Shown here: piece by piece, positions 16,006 to 25,138 of the stretch
Position numbering within the stretch: position 1 is the first letter of the stretch
Layout of the letters: every line of letters starts with the position of its first letter
From: Bacillota bacterium
GTDB taxonomy: Bacteria > Bacillota > Clostridia > Christensenellales > Aristaeellaceae
Length of the DNA stretch: 64,000 nucleotides
Direction: 5' to 3'
Assembly (NCBI GenBank): GCA_023425025.1
Contig: JAFADG010000020.1
Location: 62,001 to 126,000 of the forward strand
Notes under the pieces: generated by a model
Databases searched by the model: none
Seen by the model: the letters and a program-made list of their open reading frames with translations, nothing else
Told to the model about the DNA's origin: nothing
Made by a program: the position numbers and the translations under genes

Positions 16006-17151
16006 CTATTTTCTTTTGACAGGCACGAACACCGAGGCGCAGTTTGCCTGGCGGAAGCGGGCGATGACCTTGCGTGTTTGGTCCCACGCATATTCCGGGT
16101 GGCCGGCAAAAAACAGCTCGTTCAAGTGGTTGAAGGCGATGTCATAGGGCATGGAGGGGTTATCGCCGTTGAATTCCAGCTGCGTCACATGCAGGTACAT
16201 GCCACCGGGCAGGGTGATCCTTTCCACAGAGCCGGGCAGCCCGTCAAAATCGACGACCCTGGAGCCGAAGCAGCTGGCGTAACCGCCCTCCACATCTAAA
16301 GGAAAGCCGTAAAAATCCCTGCCATACAATTGCGCAAGGCCGGTTGCATCGACTTCGTGCTGTATCTTGAAGTATTTGGAGATCACAAAATCCTCATCCC
16401 CCGGCGGCTGTATGCTGCAGGCGATTTTCATGGGCGGCAGAAGCACGGGGGAGAGGACAAAGGTTTCGAACCGCTCCTGCTCATTTTGCGGGATCTTCAC
16501 CGGCTCATACTTGGTCAGCATGTCCCCCGCGGCATCATAGGTGTTCAGGGGATAGCTTTCTTTGTTGTACATGTACCCGGTTTCCTTGCGAAAATCACCG
16601 ATGAAATATTCGTCGGCGTGCATGCGCTCGCCATAGCCAACCCGGCCTTCCGCCTTTGTTTCATTGATGAGCATTTTGGCATACCGACAGGCGGGCACGG
16701 TAAGGGTCACGGTGTTTTCGGGCAATATTTCCGGCAAGCCGTCCAGGGAATCGACCCTTACGCCCAGGATCACATGGTAGTTGCCGTCGCCATGGATGTC
16801 ATACCGGGCGCTGATGATTTCCGTTTGCGCAAGGCTTACGCCCAGCGTATCGGCCAAAAAGGCAACGGTGCCGTCCGGGATGAATTTCTTGGCCAGAAAG
16901 TAGTCGTTGATGGTGTCGTCGTTGGGTGTTTTGCCAAAGGCATACCCACGGCTTTCAAAGCTGATGGGCACGCCGATGCCAACAATGTGGGTTTGGGGGC
17001 GTTCCACAATGGTGCAAAATTCGCTGACCTTTTCCACGAAGGTCTCTTTCCAGAGGAGGGACTGCAGCTTTTCTGCAAGGCTCATGATGGCCGGCTTGCC
17101 CTTGGGGCTGTAGCTTTCGGGCTGAACCTTGGGCATTTGCTTTTGCGCCAT
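16006..17151 (-). CDS. Tandem GyrI-like (AraC effector-binding-like) domain protein
   Basis: A 381-residue protein without a recognisable DNA-binding domain. Two halves each resemble the GyrI-like small-molecule-binding fold. One half covers about residues 40-150 (IVERPQTHIVGIGVPISF, YHVILGVRVDSLDGLPE, LTVPACRYAKMLI). The other covers the C-terminal 150 residues (YFKIQHEV, GLPGSVERITLPGGMYLHVT, YDIAFNHLNELFFAGH). No membrane segment or signal is seen. ATG 17151 lies 2 bases after the stop of the preceding GyrI-like gene, with GGAAGG 9 bases upstream, so the two are co-translated. Ligand and role are unknown; assignment rests on fold-like pattern, not on close similarity. Confidence 0.55.
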   Translation of the reverse strand: MAQKQMPKVQPESYSPKGKPAIMSLAEKLQSLLWKETFVEKVSEFCTIVERPQTHIVGIGVPISFESRGYAFGKTPNDDTINDYFLAKKFIPDGTVAFLADTLGVSLAQTEIISARYDIHGDGNYHVILGVRVDSLDGLPEILPENTVTLTVPACRYAKMLINETKAEGRVGYGERMHADEYFIGDFRKETGYMYNKESYPLNTYDAAGDMLTKYEPVKIPQNEQERFETFVLSPVLLPPMKIACSIQPPGDEDFVISKYFKIQHEVDATGLAQLYGRDFYGFPLDVEGGYASCFGSRVVDFDGLPGSVERITLPGGMYLHVTQLEFNGDNPSMPYDIAFNHLNELFFAGHPEYAWDQTRKVIARFRQANCASVFVPVKRK

Positions 17152-17153
17152 GG

Positions 17154-17795
17154 TCACTTGCCTTCCTTTCTTTTGCAGGGCACCAGCCAGTGCCAGTCTT
17201 CCTTGCAGCCTTTGATGGGCGGGTTTTCCTCTTCGGGGAGAAGGTACATTTCCGCGTTCCAGCCGCAGCCCGGCGCGTTCCAATTGGTAGTGTAACCGAT
17301 GTCCTCCAGTTTTTTGACGATGGATTCAATGCTTTGGCCATAGCCGCCCCTGGCCACAAGCGTGGCGGCAATGTCGCGGTGGGAAAAGCCATCGGGAACA
17401 AGCGTGCCCGCGGGCGTGAGCCCGGCCACCAGATAACTGAAGGAGTCGGTTTCGGCGACATAATCGCATGTCCAGCCAAAGGAGGCCTGCGGCACCAGCT
17501 TGGGCAGATTGCGGATGGTATGCCAGTCCTCCGTTTGGGAAAGCCCCTGCACATAGGCCGGCACGGGATTTTCTTTGTGCAGGGGCACGGTGATTTCTTT
17601 GCCGATCACCCTGGCGTCGGGCATGGAAAATATCTCAAGAACGTCGTCAAAGGCGCGGATGGCCTGGACAGGCCGTATCTCCGCCTGGATTTTCTGCGCC
17701 ATGTCGAGGATCGCCGGTATGGTTTTGGGGCCGTATCCGCCTGGGGAATGGCGGCCGTTTTGCGGCTGCCGGGTGATTTTCTTTGCTGTGTTCAT
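17154..17795 (-). CDS. GyrI-like effector-binding domain protein
   Basis: A 213-residue protein. A segment VLEIFSMPDARVIGKEITVPL at about residues 52-72 resembles the opening strand of AraC effector-binding (GyrI-like) domains. FSYLVAGLTPAGTLVPDGFSHRDI with RDIAATLVARGGYG resembles the VPxGxYAxF-type strand. The end EMYLLPEEENPPIKG matches the E-x-Y sheet edge of that fold. There is no helix-turn-helix. ATG has a GGAGGG site 8 bases before. It lies between an AraC regulator with a similar C-terminal domain and a tandem version of the fold, so all three may sense one ligand. Confidence 0.6.
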   Translation of the reverse strand: MNTAKKITRQPQNGRHSPGGYGPKTIPAILDMAQKIQAEIRPVQAIRAFDDVLEIFSMPDARVIGKEITVPLHKENPVPAYVQGLSQTEDWHTIRNLPKLVPQASFGWTCDYVAETDSFSYLVAGLTPAGTLVPDGFSHRDIAATLVARGGYGQSIESIVKKLEDIGYTTNWNAPGCGWNAEMYLLPEEENPPIKGCKEDWHWLVPCKRKEGK

Positions 17796-17829
17796 GCTGT
17801 CCCTCCTTTATGTTTGATGAGATCATATC

Positions 17830-17860
17830 AAACCATGGGCGGGATGTATTATCATGGTTT
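17830..17860 (-). other. Inverted repeat at the AraC stop / GyrI-like start gap
   Basis: AAACCATG and CATGGTTT are 8-base inverted arms spaced by 15 bases at the end of the AraC gene. It may be an mRNA hairpin or an operator. Confidence 0.35.
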
Positions 17861-19109
17861 ACCATTTTTTCAATTTTATATAAGTGCTCATATGGATTTG
17901 CTTTACGGCAAAGCCATCCCCTGCCTCGTAGAGGGCAAAGGGTTCGCCATCCAGCGCAAAGCCGTTCTCCTGGGCCCAGGTTTTCAGCATCTCACCGTAC
18001 AGGGCATCGTGGCAGCAGTCGGATTCGATGACGGCGTACTTCCCAGCGGGTACGGTACATACGGTAAGCCTGCTTTCCGGTTTCAGATCAAGGGTCTGGT
18101 CAAGCCTTATGCCGCAGGTATATGCGCCGTTATCCCTGGAAACGAAGAAGCTCCGTGCGCTTTGAATGAGGCCGGGATGATGAACGGAAAGATGCTGCAT
18201 CACAGCCTGAGCAGCCTCGTTTTCGGCATTTGGGCCATGCTCCCTGCAGGCCAGATAATGGCTTTCCGGCCTATGCAAAAGCCGGATATTCATAATGCCC
18301 TGCCGCCGCTTGACAGGCAAAAACAGCTGGAGACGGCTGATTTTTCTGTTTTTTAGAATATATTCTTCAAAATACGCCTCGTCGGAATGCTCGAACATGC
18401 TGGCGTGCAGCCATGCATCCGCCAGGTGATTCCAGGCGGCATTGATTTGGCTTTCCACATTCTTCACGATGGCTTTGGCAAAAAGCCCGGCTCTTTGCGG
18501 CACATCCTCAAGCGGTTGAAAGGAACTGGCTCTAAGCGCCTTTCGCATGGACGCATCTGCCTGCAGGTATAGCTCATAGCAAAAACGGGGGCCGGCCTGC
18601 TTGCCGTTTCTGCCAAAAAGCCTGCCTTCGTAATCCGGTAAAAGGGATAAAAGGCTTTCCACCGCCCTGTTTTCAATGCCGGAAAGCTGCCTGTCAAAGA
18701 AGGCGAAGCCCGCTGTTTCAGGCAGGGTTCCCGCTTCCACCCTGATTTGCAGACTGCTTTGGCCCGTGTACCGCGGAAAGTAAAAGTATGCGCCGCTTTG
18801 CTTATAGGAAAGAGGCGTCTGTCCGGTAGCGGCCTTTACGCTTCGGCAAAAGGCCTGCTGCGAGCTGTAGCCGCATTCGTAGGCGATATCATACGGCGGC
18901 ATGTCCGAATGTGAAAGCAGCGCAAGGGCCTTGGACAGGCGCCGCTTCCGCTGGTATTCCTTGACGGTATGGCCGGTGGCGCTGTAAAAATCGCGGTACA
19001 GCTGCATGGGGGAAACAAAGCCCATTTGGGCGATGGCCTCCACGGGGAGCTCTTCGTCCAATCGGTCATCGATGGCCTGAATCAATGCGCCCACACTGCG
19101 CTTTTTCAA
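17859..19109 (-). CDS. AraC-family regulator with C-terminal GyrI-like effector domain
   Basis: A 416-residue regulator. The N-terminal 100 residues hold two helix-turn-helix motifs typical of the AraC/Rob type (LPVEAIAQMGFVSPMQLYRDF and DIAYECGYSSQQAFCRSVKAATG). A long middle region is unassigned. The C-terminal 150 residues match the AraC effector-binding domain (RLLHRPESHYLACREHG, LTVCTVPAGKYAVIESD, QIHMSTYIKL). This is the Rob/SoxS-like layout with the DNA-binding part first. It sits 63 bases upstream of two GyrI-like genes on the same strand and is likely their regulator or co-sensor. Confidence 0.85.
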   Translation of the reverse strand: MKKRSVGALIQAIDDRLDEELPVEAIAQMGFVSPMQLYRDFYSATGHTVKEYQRKRRLSKALALLSHSDMPPYDIAYECGYSSQQAFCRSVKAATGQTPLSYKQSGAYFYFPRYTGQSSLQIRVEAGTLPETAGFAFFDRQLSGIENRAVESLLSLLPDYEGRLFGRNGKQAGPRFCYELYLQADASMRKALRASSFQPLEDVPQRAGLFAKAIVKNVESQINAAWNHLADAWLHASMFEHSDEAYFEEYILKNRKISRLQLFLPVKRRQGIMNIRLLHRPESHYLACREHGPNAENEAAQAVMQHLSVHHPGLIQSARSFFVSRDNGAYTCGIRLDQTLDLKPESRLTVCTVPAGKYAVIESDCCHDALYGEMLKTWAQENGFALDGEPFALYEAGDGFAVKQIHMSTYIKLKKW

Positions 19110-19250
19110 GCTTTACGCCCTCCCCGTCACGGTTTTTCACACGGTATGCCGTTACAGTATATTGGCGAAAAAGGGCAGCATTTCCTGCCTTGCGGTTTTC
19201 CCGCGGTTTCGTCCGGATGCGACAACTGTGTAAAAAAGTTTGCATGGGGC

Positions 19251-19279
19251 TTGTGGCACGGGACGAAATGCGGTATGCT
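19251..19279 (+). promoter_or_regulatory. Probable promoter of the small gene at 19312
   Basis: TTGTGG (19251-19256), 17 bases, TATGCT (19274-19279), about 30 bases before the start codon. Confidence 0.5.
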
Positions 19280-19311
19280 GTTTCCTGCACTTTGCAAGGA
19301 GGAACGTATAC

Positions 19312-19542
19312 ATGGAAGAAAACAGAAGGCTCACCATTGAGGAAGTCATGGAAGGCAAGGACAAGCCCCAAATGGACCGCAAGGGCTGGGTTGGCTTTGT
19401 GGAAAGCGATGCCGTGACCTTTATGACCCAATACGACCTGGAGAAGATGACTCTGGATGACGGGCAGGGCAACAAGGCCAAGCTGACCCGCCGCAAGGAC
19501 AACAGCATTTATGTGGAGTGCACGTCGTCCAACGTATTGTAA
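19312..19542 (+). CDS. Small hypothetical protein (76 residues)
   Basis: ATG 19312 has GGAGG 9 bases upstream; the frame is open further upstream but has no ribosome site there. The protein is soluble and charged, with EENRRLTIEEVMEGKDK and a later LDDGQGNKAKLTRRKDNSIYVE segment that could form a small beta barrel or sheet. I do not recognise the family. It has its own promoter and a downstream hairpin, so it is likely a real monocistronic gene. Confidence 0.65.
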   Translation: MEENRRLTIEEVMEGKDKPQMDRKGWVGFVESDAVTFMTQYDLEKMTLDDGQGNKAKLTRRKDNSIYVECTSSNVL

Positions 19543-19565
19543 ACACACGTGATATCATGAATAAG

Positions 19566-19609
19566 CAAGGCGGATTTCCATGCTGATTTGGCATGAGAAT
19601 CCGCCTTGC
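19566..19609. terminator. Hairpin between convergent genes
   Basis: CAAGGCGGATT and AATCCGCCTTG make an 11-bp stem with a 22-base loop, between the small gene (plus) and the PhnP-like gene (minus). T runs are weak on both sides, so termination strength is uncertain. Confidence 0.6.
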
Positions 19610-19631
19610 TGCAATATATGAAAGCCAGTGC

Positions 19632-20450
19632 TTATATGGTCACACTCATCCCGTCATAAGCCGCTACCCAGCCCCGTTTTTTTGCTTCCTCCTCCAACTG
19701 CGCCTGGGTCGCGCCGCCGCCGTGGGAAAAATGGTTCAGAATAATGACTGCGTCTTTTGCCAGTATGCCCATTTCCTTTAAGCGGGCAATGACCTGTTCG
19801 CAGCCGGGGATATGCATATGGTGCTGGCCGGCGCCAAGATAAGCGCCCGTACAATCCAGGGAAGCGGCATGAATCGTCTTGCCTTTCAGATAATCAAATA
19901 CCTCGTCGGCGGGGATGCCGGTATCGTGGGCATACAAAAGCGTGCGTCCATCCCTTGTCAGCAGGTAGATGTAGCCGCCGCCGGCATTGGGGGCATGGTT
20001 GGCGGGCAAGGCGGTCAGCATGGTGGATTCATCCAGGGCGATGGGGGAGTAGGGGGCAATTTCCCGCAAGGTCAGGCTCAGCTTTTCGGGGCTTGCTTCC
20101 AGGGCCGCCTCCGCCTGCAGTGCCGTTTGATGGTTGCAGATCAACTGGCAATGCGCAACCTCCGTCAGGGAATAGGGATGCCTGCGCGTGTTCAGGCTGT
20201 CGGGCACAAAGTGGTCGCTGTGGGCATGGGTGATGATCATATGCTTTATGGCCCGGGGCTCAAAGCCCAGGGTGGTGTGGTAAAAGAAGTCCGGGGACAG
20301 GTCGAACTGAATGTCCTCATCCACGGTGGTCAGGTGGCGGGAGCGGATCTCCTTACCGCCTGTTTTTCGTGCGTGCTCGCAGATTGCGCAGGAACAGTAC
20401 AGCGCGGGGATGGCCTCGTAGGCCGCGGTCCCGTAATAGGTCAGCTTCAT
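19632..20450 (-). CDS. PhnP-like MBL-fold metal-dependent hydrolase
   Basis: A 272-residue cytoplasmic hydrolase. The N-terminal insertion has IPALYCSCAICEHARKTGG, a Cys-rich structural zinc site of the PhnP/cyclic phosphodiesterase type. The catalytic metal site is THAHSDH (HxHxDH), with Asp in YAHDTG and His in ILNHFSH. Its start overlaps the stop of the GH38-like gene by 4 bases (ATGA), so both are translated as one unit. PhnP acts on cyclic sugar phosphates, so a phosphodiesterase role on a sugar product is possible (inference). Confidence 0.85.
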   Translation of the reverse strand: MKLTYYGTAAYEAIPALYCSCAICEHARKTGGKEIRSRHLTTVDEDIQFDLSPDFFYHTTLGFEPRAIKHMIITHAHSDHFVPDSLNTRRHPYSLTEVAHCQLICNHQTALQAEAALEASPEKLSLTLREIAPYSPIALDESTMLTALPANHAPNAGGGYIYLLTRDGRTLLYAHDTGIPADEVFDYLKGKTIHAASLDCTGAYLGAGQHHMHIPGCEQVIARLKEMGILAKDAVIILNHFSHGGGATQAQLEEEAKKRGWVAAYDGMSVTI

Positions 20451-22546
20451 TGCGCTTTCCTCCCTTCATAGGTAAGACCCAGGCGGAAGAGGATGTCCTC
20501 CCCGTACCACATTTTGAAATTGGTGCCCCACAGGTTGTCATACAAGGCCAGATAAAGGGTATCCCAGGTTTCGGGCCTGGAAAAATCGATCAGCTCCGGC
20601 GCGCCGATGGCCAGCAGGGGCGTATCCAAAGGCTCCAAAATCCACACATCCCCATTTTCAAGCGTCAGGCGGATGCGCTGCACGGCATGGCAGCGCTCAT
20701 TGCCGGCGGGAATGGTATTTTCAAGGCAAATCCAGGTGCCGATCTTTTGCAATTCGACTTTTGCTCCCGCGGGCAGTTTGACGGGCACGAAGATGGACTC
20801 GGGCTTGCGGTTTGCGGGCTTACGCAAAAGCTTTGCTTCCAGAAGAAGCTTGCCTTCCTCCGGCGACCACAGTCTGGTGCGTATTTCGGCTGGGCATCCG
20901 GCTGTCTCTTGCGGGCCTGACGGATACGTTCCCCGCATATGAAGCACGCCGTTTTGCAACGCTGCGGTTTCGCCAAAGGCGGGCGCGTGCAGTATGCTTT
21001 TTTCCGGCGCATCGCTTGATTCCAGGCCGGGCTTGAAATTATCCGGCATGGCCCAATCACGGAACTCCTCCAGGTTTTCCAAAAAATCTTCCCCCAGCTT
21101 GCGGTAGGCGCACAAGCCCACTTCCTGGTAGACAGCGGGGCTGATTTTGACGGCGGCATTTTCTTTGCCGGAAGCGGAGACATTTAGTTCCCCATCTGGT
21201 GTAACGCAGACACAAAGAGAAGCAAACTGCGCTTGATTGGTTTGGGCTTGCGGGCCCACGGCGTCAGGAGCAGGGGTATCCTCTTCCGGGCTTGAAATCA
21301 AGCGTAAGGCCTGCTCCCGCAAGGGCACGGGCAGCAGTTCCGCCGCATTGTACAGGTACTTGCGCTGTTCCTCGTGGGAGGATTCAAAAAAGGAGTAGGA
21401 CCTGGTTTCCCAGTTGATGTGCGCCGGGTGCATGTGATGGAATTCCGCCTTGGCAAAGGCGTAGTAATTTTCGCAGCCGGGCACGTTCCCGTATTCGTCG
21501 GCCAGCAGGTCCCGCTCCCTGGCCTTGTCAAAGCCGGCACGGCTCCAGTTTTTGAAATCCGCCAGGTATTTTTTGGTATCCAACCCCCAGGTGTGCTCGC
21601 AAATGAGCAGCAGCTCCTCCAGAAAGGCTTCGCGGGGGCTGCGGCCGTCGGGCAAGGCAGAAGAATATTTCTCCCAAACGCCTTCCCGGTCCCACTTTGC
21701 GGCAAGGCGCGTAAGGGCCCGGAGGGCCGATACCTTCTTGGGGTCGGTGCCGGCGCCGTGGATCCAGGTATCGCCAATTTCACCCTTCACTACCGGCAGC
21801 GTGTGCTGTATGCGCGCAAGGCCTTGGGCATAGGCGTTAAGGGTGGAGGCGCATATCTCGGCGCCGGGAAACATCTCGGAAAGCTTTACGAACTCAGCCT
21901 TTAGGTGCTCTACGGATGGCGGACCCATGTTGTCCTGGCTGTGCATAAAGTACAGGACCTCGTCATGCCCCTTCACTTCCGTGACGCCGCCGTAGCTGCG
22001 GCAATAGTTGACGATCATGGACTGCCCGTTATCGTTCTCCCACACAAACAGCGGTGGCACCTTGGGCATACAGGCCACGCTGTTGATGCCGATGTGCAGA
22101 TACTTTACGCCGCTTTCAAAAAGCGGGGCAATGATGCCCATGGTATGGCCCGGCACGTCCGTCATCTTGGCGGCGATGGTCTGGCGGCCATAACGCTTGT
22201 CCAGCCGCTTTGCGACGCCAAGGCCGGCCCTAAACAGCGCATCGTCGCACAGCTCGGAATGGGTGGTGAAGGGCAGGGCGTGGTAGGTAATATATCCCTT
22301 GCGGATGGCCGCGTCCAGCGCGTCGCGCTGTTCCCTGGGGTAGGCGCGCAGCGCCAGGTCGATCAGGTAGGAACCCACCGTCCACAAAAACAGAGGCGGT
22401 TCGCCCGGCCGGTTGACCGCGTCGGCGCAGCGCAAAGCAGCGGGGATGTAATGGTTCAGGTAATGGCTGACGACGGATTCGGCCAGGTCGGTAAACCCGA
22501 TATCCAGGTGGGTTTTGAATACCACGTGCACCTTGCTGATCTTCAT
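20447..22546 (-). CDS. DUF5054 / GH38-like glycosidase
   Basis: A 699-residue protein. Its N-terminal catalytic part has VHVVFKTHLDIGFTD, where the HxD pair matches the zinc-binding start of GH38 alpha-mannosidases. Further on are WTVGSYLIDLAL, SELCDDALF and MTDVPGHTMGIIAPL, the last probably holding the nucleophile Asp. The C-terminal half is beta-rich. There is no signal peptide, so it acts on imported oligosaccharides in the cytoplasm. DUF5054 is the best match; actual mannosidase activity is not proven. It is first in a two-gene operon with the PhnP-like hydrolase. Confidence 0.8.
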   Translation of the reverse strand: MKISKVHVVFKTHLDIGFTDLAESVVSHYLNHYIPAALRCADAVNRPGEPPLFLWTVGSYLIDLALRAYPREQRDALDAAIRKGYITYHALPFTTHSELCDDALFRAGLGVAKRLDKRYGRQTIAAKMTDVPGHTMGIIAPLFESGVKYLHIGINSVACMPKVPPLFVWENDNGQSMIVNYCRSYGGVTEVKGHDEVLYFMHSQDNMGPPSVEHLKAEFVKLSEMFPGAEICASTLNAYAQGLARIQHTLPVVKGEIGDTWIHGAGTDPKKVSALRALTRLAAKWDREGVWEKYSSALPDGRSPREAFLEELLLICEHTWGLDTKKYLADFKNWSRAGFDKARERDLLADEYGNVPGCENYYAFAKAEFHHMHPAHINWETRSYSFFESSHEEQRKYLYNAAELLPVPLREQALRLISSPEEDTPAPDAVGPQAQTNQAQFASLCVCVTPDGELNVSASGKENAAVKISPAVYQEVGLCAYRKLGEDFLENLEEFRDWAMPDNFKPGLESSDAPEKSILHAPAFGETAALQNGVLHMRGTYPSGPQETAGCPAEIRTRLWSPEEGKLLLEAKLLRKPANRKPESIFVPVKLPAGAKVELQKIGTWICLENTIPAGNERCHAVQRIRLTLENGDVWILEPLDTPLLAIGAPELIDFSRPETWDTLYLALYDNLWGTNFKMWYGEDILFRLGLTYEGRKAQ

Positions 22547-22615
22547 AGGAACCTCTTTATTCTTTTCTTAACGGAAAACAAAATGACTCATCACAAATTA
22601 TCTACAAACTGTCAA

Positions 22616-22645
22616 AGTATAACATGCCGTATCCCATGGTGTAAA
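22616..22645 (-). promoter_or_regulatory. Probable promoter of the DUF5054 operon
   Basis: TTTACA (22640-22645), 18 bases, TATACT (22616-22621) on the minus strand, about 70 bases before the start at 22546. Confidence 0.55.
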
Positions 22646-22854
22646 TATCCTTATCGCCGCTGTTTATGCGGAATCTATGCCATTGCTTACACAGATCACG
22701 GGCAGCGCATACAGGCTTCTTGTTTTTGCGCTCTATGCTGAAAATGGTTGCCGCCGCACCAACCCTTCATACTGCACGTAAGAGGACTGGCTGACTGCCT
22801 GGCGGCACGAAAGTATATACACCCGGTGCGATTGCATATGTGCAAGGATTACGG

Positions 22855-22910
22855 ATACTGCTATATTATGTGCGTAAAGAACATCTTGGTGTTCGTTTTA
22901 TGTGCAGTAT
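22855..22910. other. Inverted repeat in the 508-base intergenic region
   Basis: The stretch 22547-23054 holds no protein gene. It contains the DUF5054 promoter, the promoter of the second peptide importer, and this imperfect palindrome: ATACTGC...GCAGTAT arms with an inner GAACA-TCTTGG-TGTTC. It could be a regulator site or a transcript hairpin. Confidence 0.4.
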
Positions 22911-22972
22911 GAAGTATGTAATCGGCCGGGCATAAGAATAGTGCCTCTTATGACGCCGGCCAGCAGGATGGT

Positions 22973-22984
22973 TTGTGGTATAAT
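22973..22984 (+). promoter_or_regulatory. Extended -10 promoter of the second peptide importer
   Basis: TGGTATAAT (TGn plus TATAAT at 22979-22984) about 70 bases before the binding-protein start. No clear -35 box is seen at 17 bases, consistent with an extended -10 type. Confidence 0.5.
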
Positions 22985-23054
22985 TGTATATACCATGTAA
23001 GCTATCCGTATATAAGGCGGTAATAAACCTATATAGATTCATAGGAGGAGAACC

Positions 23055-25073
23055 ATGAAAAAGCGCGTATCCCTGTTGCTCGCCGTCATGATGCTCGTGA
23101 CGGCATTGGCTGCCATTCCCGCATCGGCCGCCCCGGACCTTGCCCAGAAGGAAGCCCCGATCCTGGCGGAACAGGTAGCCGCCGGTACACTGCCAGCCCT
23201 TGCCGACCGCCTGCCCACGGCTTCCGACGTGATGGTGGAGCAGGATGTTCTTTCCCTGGGCGAATACGGCGGCAGCATTACCATGCAATCCAACGACAAC
23301 GGCCGCTGGAGCGCCTGGGGCTACATCAGCGAGCAGAGCATGTTCCGTTTCAAAAAGGACGGCTCCGGCGAGGTGGAGCCCAACGTTTGCAAAGAATTCT
23401 CTACCAATGAGGATTCCAGCGTATGGACCATCAAGCTGCGCGAAGGCATGAAATGGTCCGACGGCCAGCCCTTCACCGCCGACGACATCATCTTCTACTA
23501 TGACCACCTGTCCACTCCCGCCCTCAACGAAGACCGTACAGCCAAGGGGTCTGAGGATGCCGGCTTCTACAGCGCCTACACCTCCAAGCCCTACAACTGC
23601 TACCAGGTGGAAAAGGACGGCAAAAAGTACTGGGCCGTGTTTGCAAAGGTCAGCGATTATGAATTCACCGTGACCTTCGCCGCCCCCAAGCCCTCCTTCC
23701 CCCAGGATGTGGCCGTGGACAACAAGTGGATGTTCCTGCCCAAGCACTTCTTCGTAAATTACGTGGCCCGCAAGGATGGCGTTGCTGATGACGCTACCTT
23801 CCCCCTCCTGACAGAAGAAGAAGCCTTGTTAAATGCCAACCGCGACTTTGGCAAGCAGTGGGAATCCTACTCCACCATGAGCAAGGCCATCGGCTACTAT
23901 CACTGGGATTATGCCATCGTTCCCCAGCTGCGCAGCTTCATCGCCGTGAAGGACAACTGGAACGTGGTGGGCGAAACCTATGAACTGGTCCGCAACCCCT
24001 ACTTCTGGAAGACCGACAGCGAAGGCCGTCAGCTGCCCTACCTGGACAGTGTGAAGTACAAAATCATCAACGAACAGGATCAGATTACCCTGGCTGCCAG
24101 CGCCGGCGAATTTGACATTATCGATCCCGCCGACTTCGCCGTGGTTGCCACCGCCTTGAAAGACACCCACACACTGACCCCCTGGATGACCGCCGCCTGG
24201 AGCACGGATGAAAACATACAACTGAACCTGACCGTAAAGGATCTTGACAAGCGCGCCCTGTTCCAGGACAAGCGCTTCCGTGAAGCGCTCAGCATCTGCG
24301 TAGACCGCAACCTGTTGAACGAAACCCTGCGCAACGGTATGTCCAGGCCCTGGCAGGCCTCCGTCAGCGAAGGTTTGCCGGGATACGACGCCGAATGGTC
24401 CACCAAATGGACGGAATATGACGTTGACAAGGCCAACGCCCTGATGGATGAAATCACCGAGCCCTGGGACAAGGCCGAAGGCACCTACCGCAAGATGAAG
24501 GGCACCGACAAGGAAGCGGAGATCATCCTCTCCATCAACGATCCTTCCAAGTACGGCGATTTCATCTCCCTTTTGAAGACCGCCTACAAGGCCATCGGCG
24601 TGAAGCTCAGCGACAAGGTGGACGCGGACTCCCGCACCACCATGCTGTCCAACGACATTGAAGCTTCCATCGAAGTGACCAGCGTGTCCACCCCCGCCCT
24701 GCGCCCCGACTCCATCGTGCCCATGCGCAACGTGGCCTTCTGGCACTCCGCGTTTGGCAAATGGTATGAAGACGGCAAGAGCGAAGCCAATGGCGGCATT
24801 GCCCCCACCGGCGACGTATTGAAGCTGATCGAAGCCTATGACAGGATGAAGGCCGCCACCGGCCCCGACCGCGACCAGGTTGTTGCGGAATGCGTGCAGG
24901 AGATATATAATCTGCACAAGGAAAACATCTGGCTCATCGGCTATCTGGCGCCCCTGCCTTCCCGCAATCTTGTCAGCAACAAGCTGCACAACCTGCCCGC
25001 GGGCCTGATGACGGTGGATGAGTTCCGGTTCCTGAACCTCAGCCGTCCGGAGCAATGGTGGATCGAAAAGTAA
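23055..25073 (+). CDS. Extracellular solute-binding protein family 5 (large form)
   Basis: A 672-residue secreted binding protein with AGGAGG 6 bases before ATG. The signal peptide MKKRVSLLLAVMMLVTALAA ends at ASAAP; no lipobox is present. SBP_bac_5 landmarks are visible: KWSDGQPFTADDIIFYYDHL and FREALSICVDRNLLNE. It is longer than the usual 540 residues, like the binding proteins of oligosaccharide or long-peptide systems. Codon use is unusually rich in C-ending codons compared with the neighbouring genes, which suggests very high expression. It leads the plus-strand operon SBP-DppB-DppC-OppD-OppF. Confidence 0.92.
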   Translation: MKKRVSLLLAVMMLVTALAAIPASAAPDLAQKEAPILAEQVAAGTLPALADRLPTASDVMVEQDVLSLGEYGGSITMQSNDNGRWSAWGYISEQSMFRFKKDGSGEVEPNVCKEFSTNEDSSVWTIKLREGMKWSDGQPFTADDIIFYYDHLSTPALNEDRTAKGSEDAGFYSAYTSKPYNCYQVEKDGKKYWAVFAKVSDYEFTVTFAAPKPSFPQDVAVDNKWMFLPKHFFVNYVARKDGVADDATFPLLTEEEALLNANRDFGKQWESYSTMSKAIGYYHWDYAIVPQLRSFIAVKDNWNVVGETYELVRNPYFWKTDSEGRQLPYLDSVKYKIINEQDQITLAASAGEFDIIDPADFAVVATALKDTHTLTPWMTAAWSTDENIQLNLTVKDLDKRALFQDKRFREALSICVDRNLLNETLRNGMSRPWQASVSEGLPGYDAEWSTKWTEYDVDKANALMDEITEPWDKAEGTYRKMKGTDKEAEIILSINDPSKYGDFISLLKTAYKAIGVKLSDKVDADSRTTMLSNDIEASIEVTSVSTPALRPDSIVPMRNVAFWHSAFGKWYEDGKSEANGGIAPTGDVLKLIEAYDRMKAATGPDRDQVVAECVQEIYNLHKENIWLIGYLAPLPSRNLVSNKLHNLPAGLMTVDEFRFLNLSRPEQWWIEK

Positions 25074-25138
25074 GCGCTGCATCCTGAGTGGGTTGTCGTG
25101 CCAAGGTTGCAATTTGCATCATGCTATTCAAGATGGGC

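Noticed and set aside
22866..23747. A 293-codon minus-strand frame over the start of the second peptide-binding gene
   Set aside because: Antisense to the signal peptide and N-terminus of a clear binding protein; no motif.
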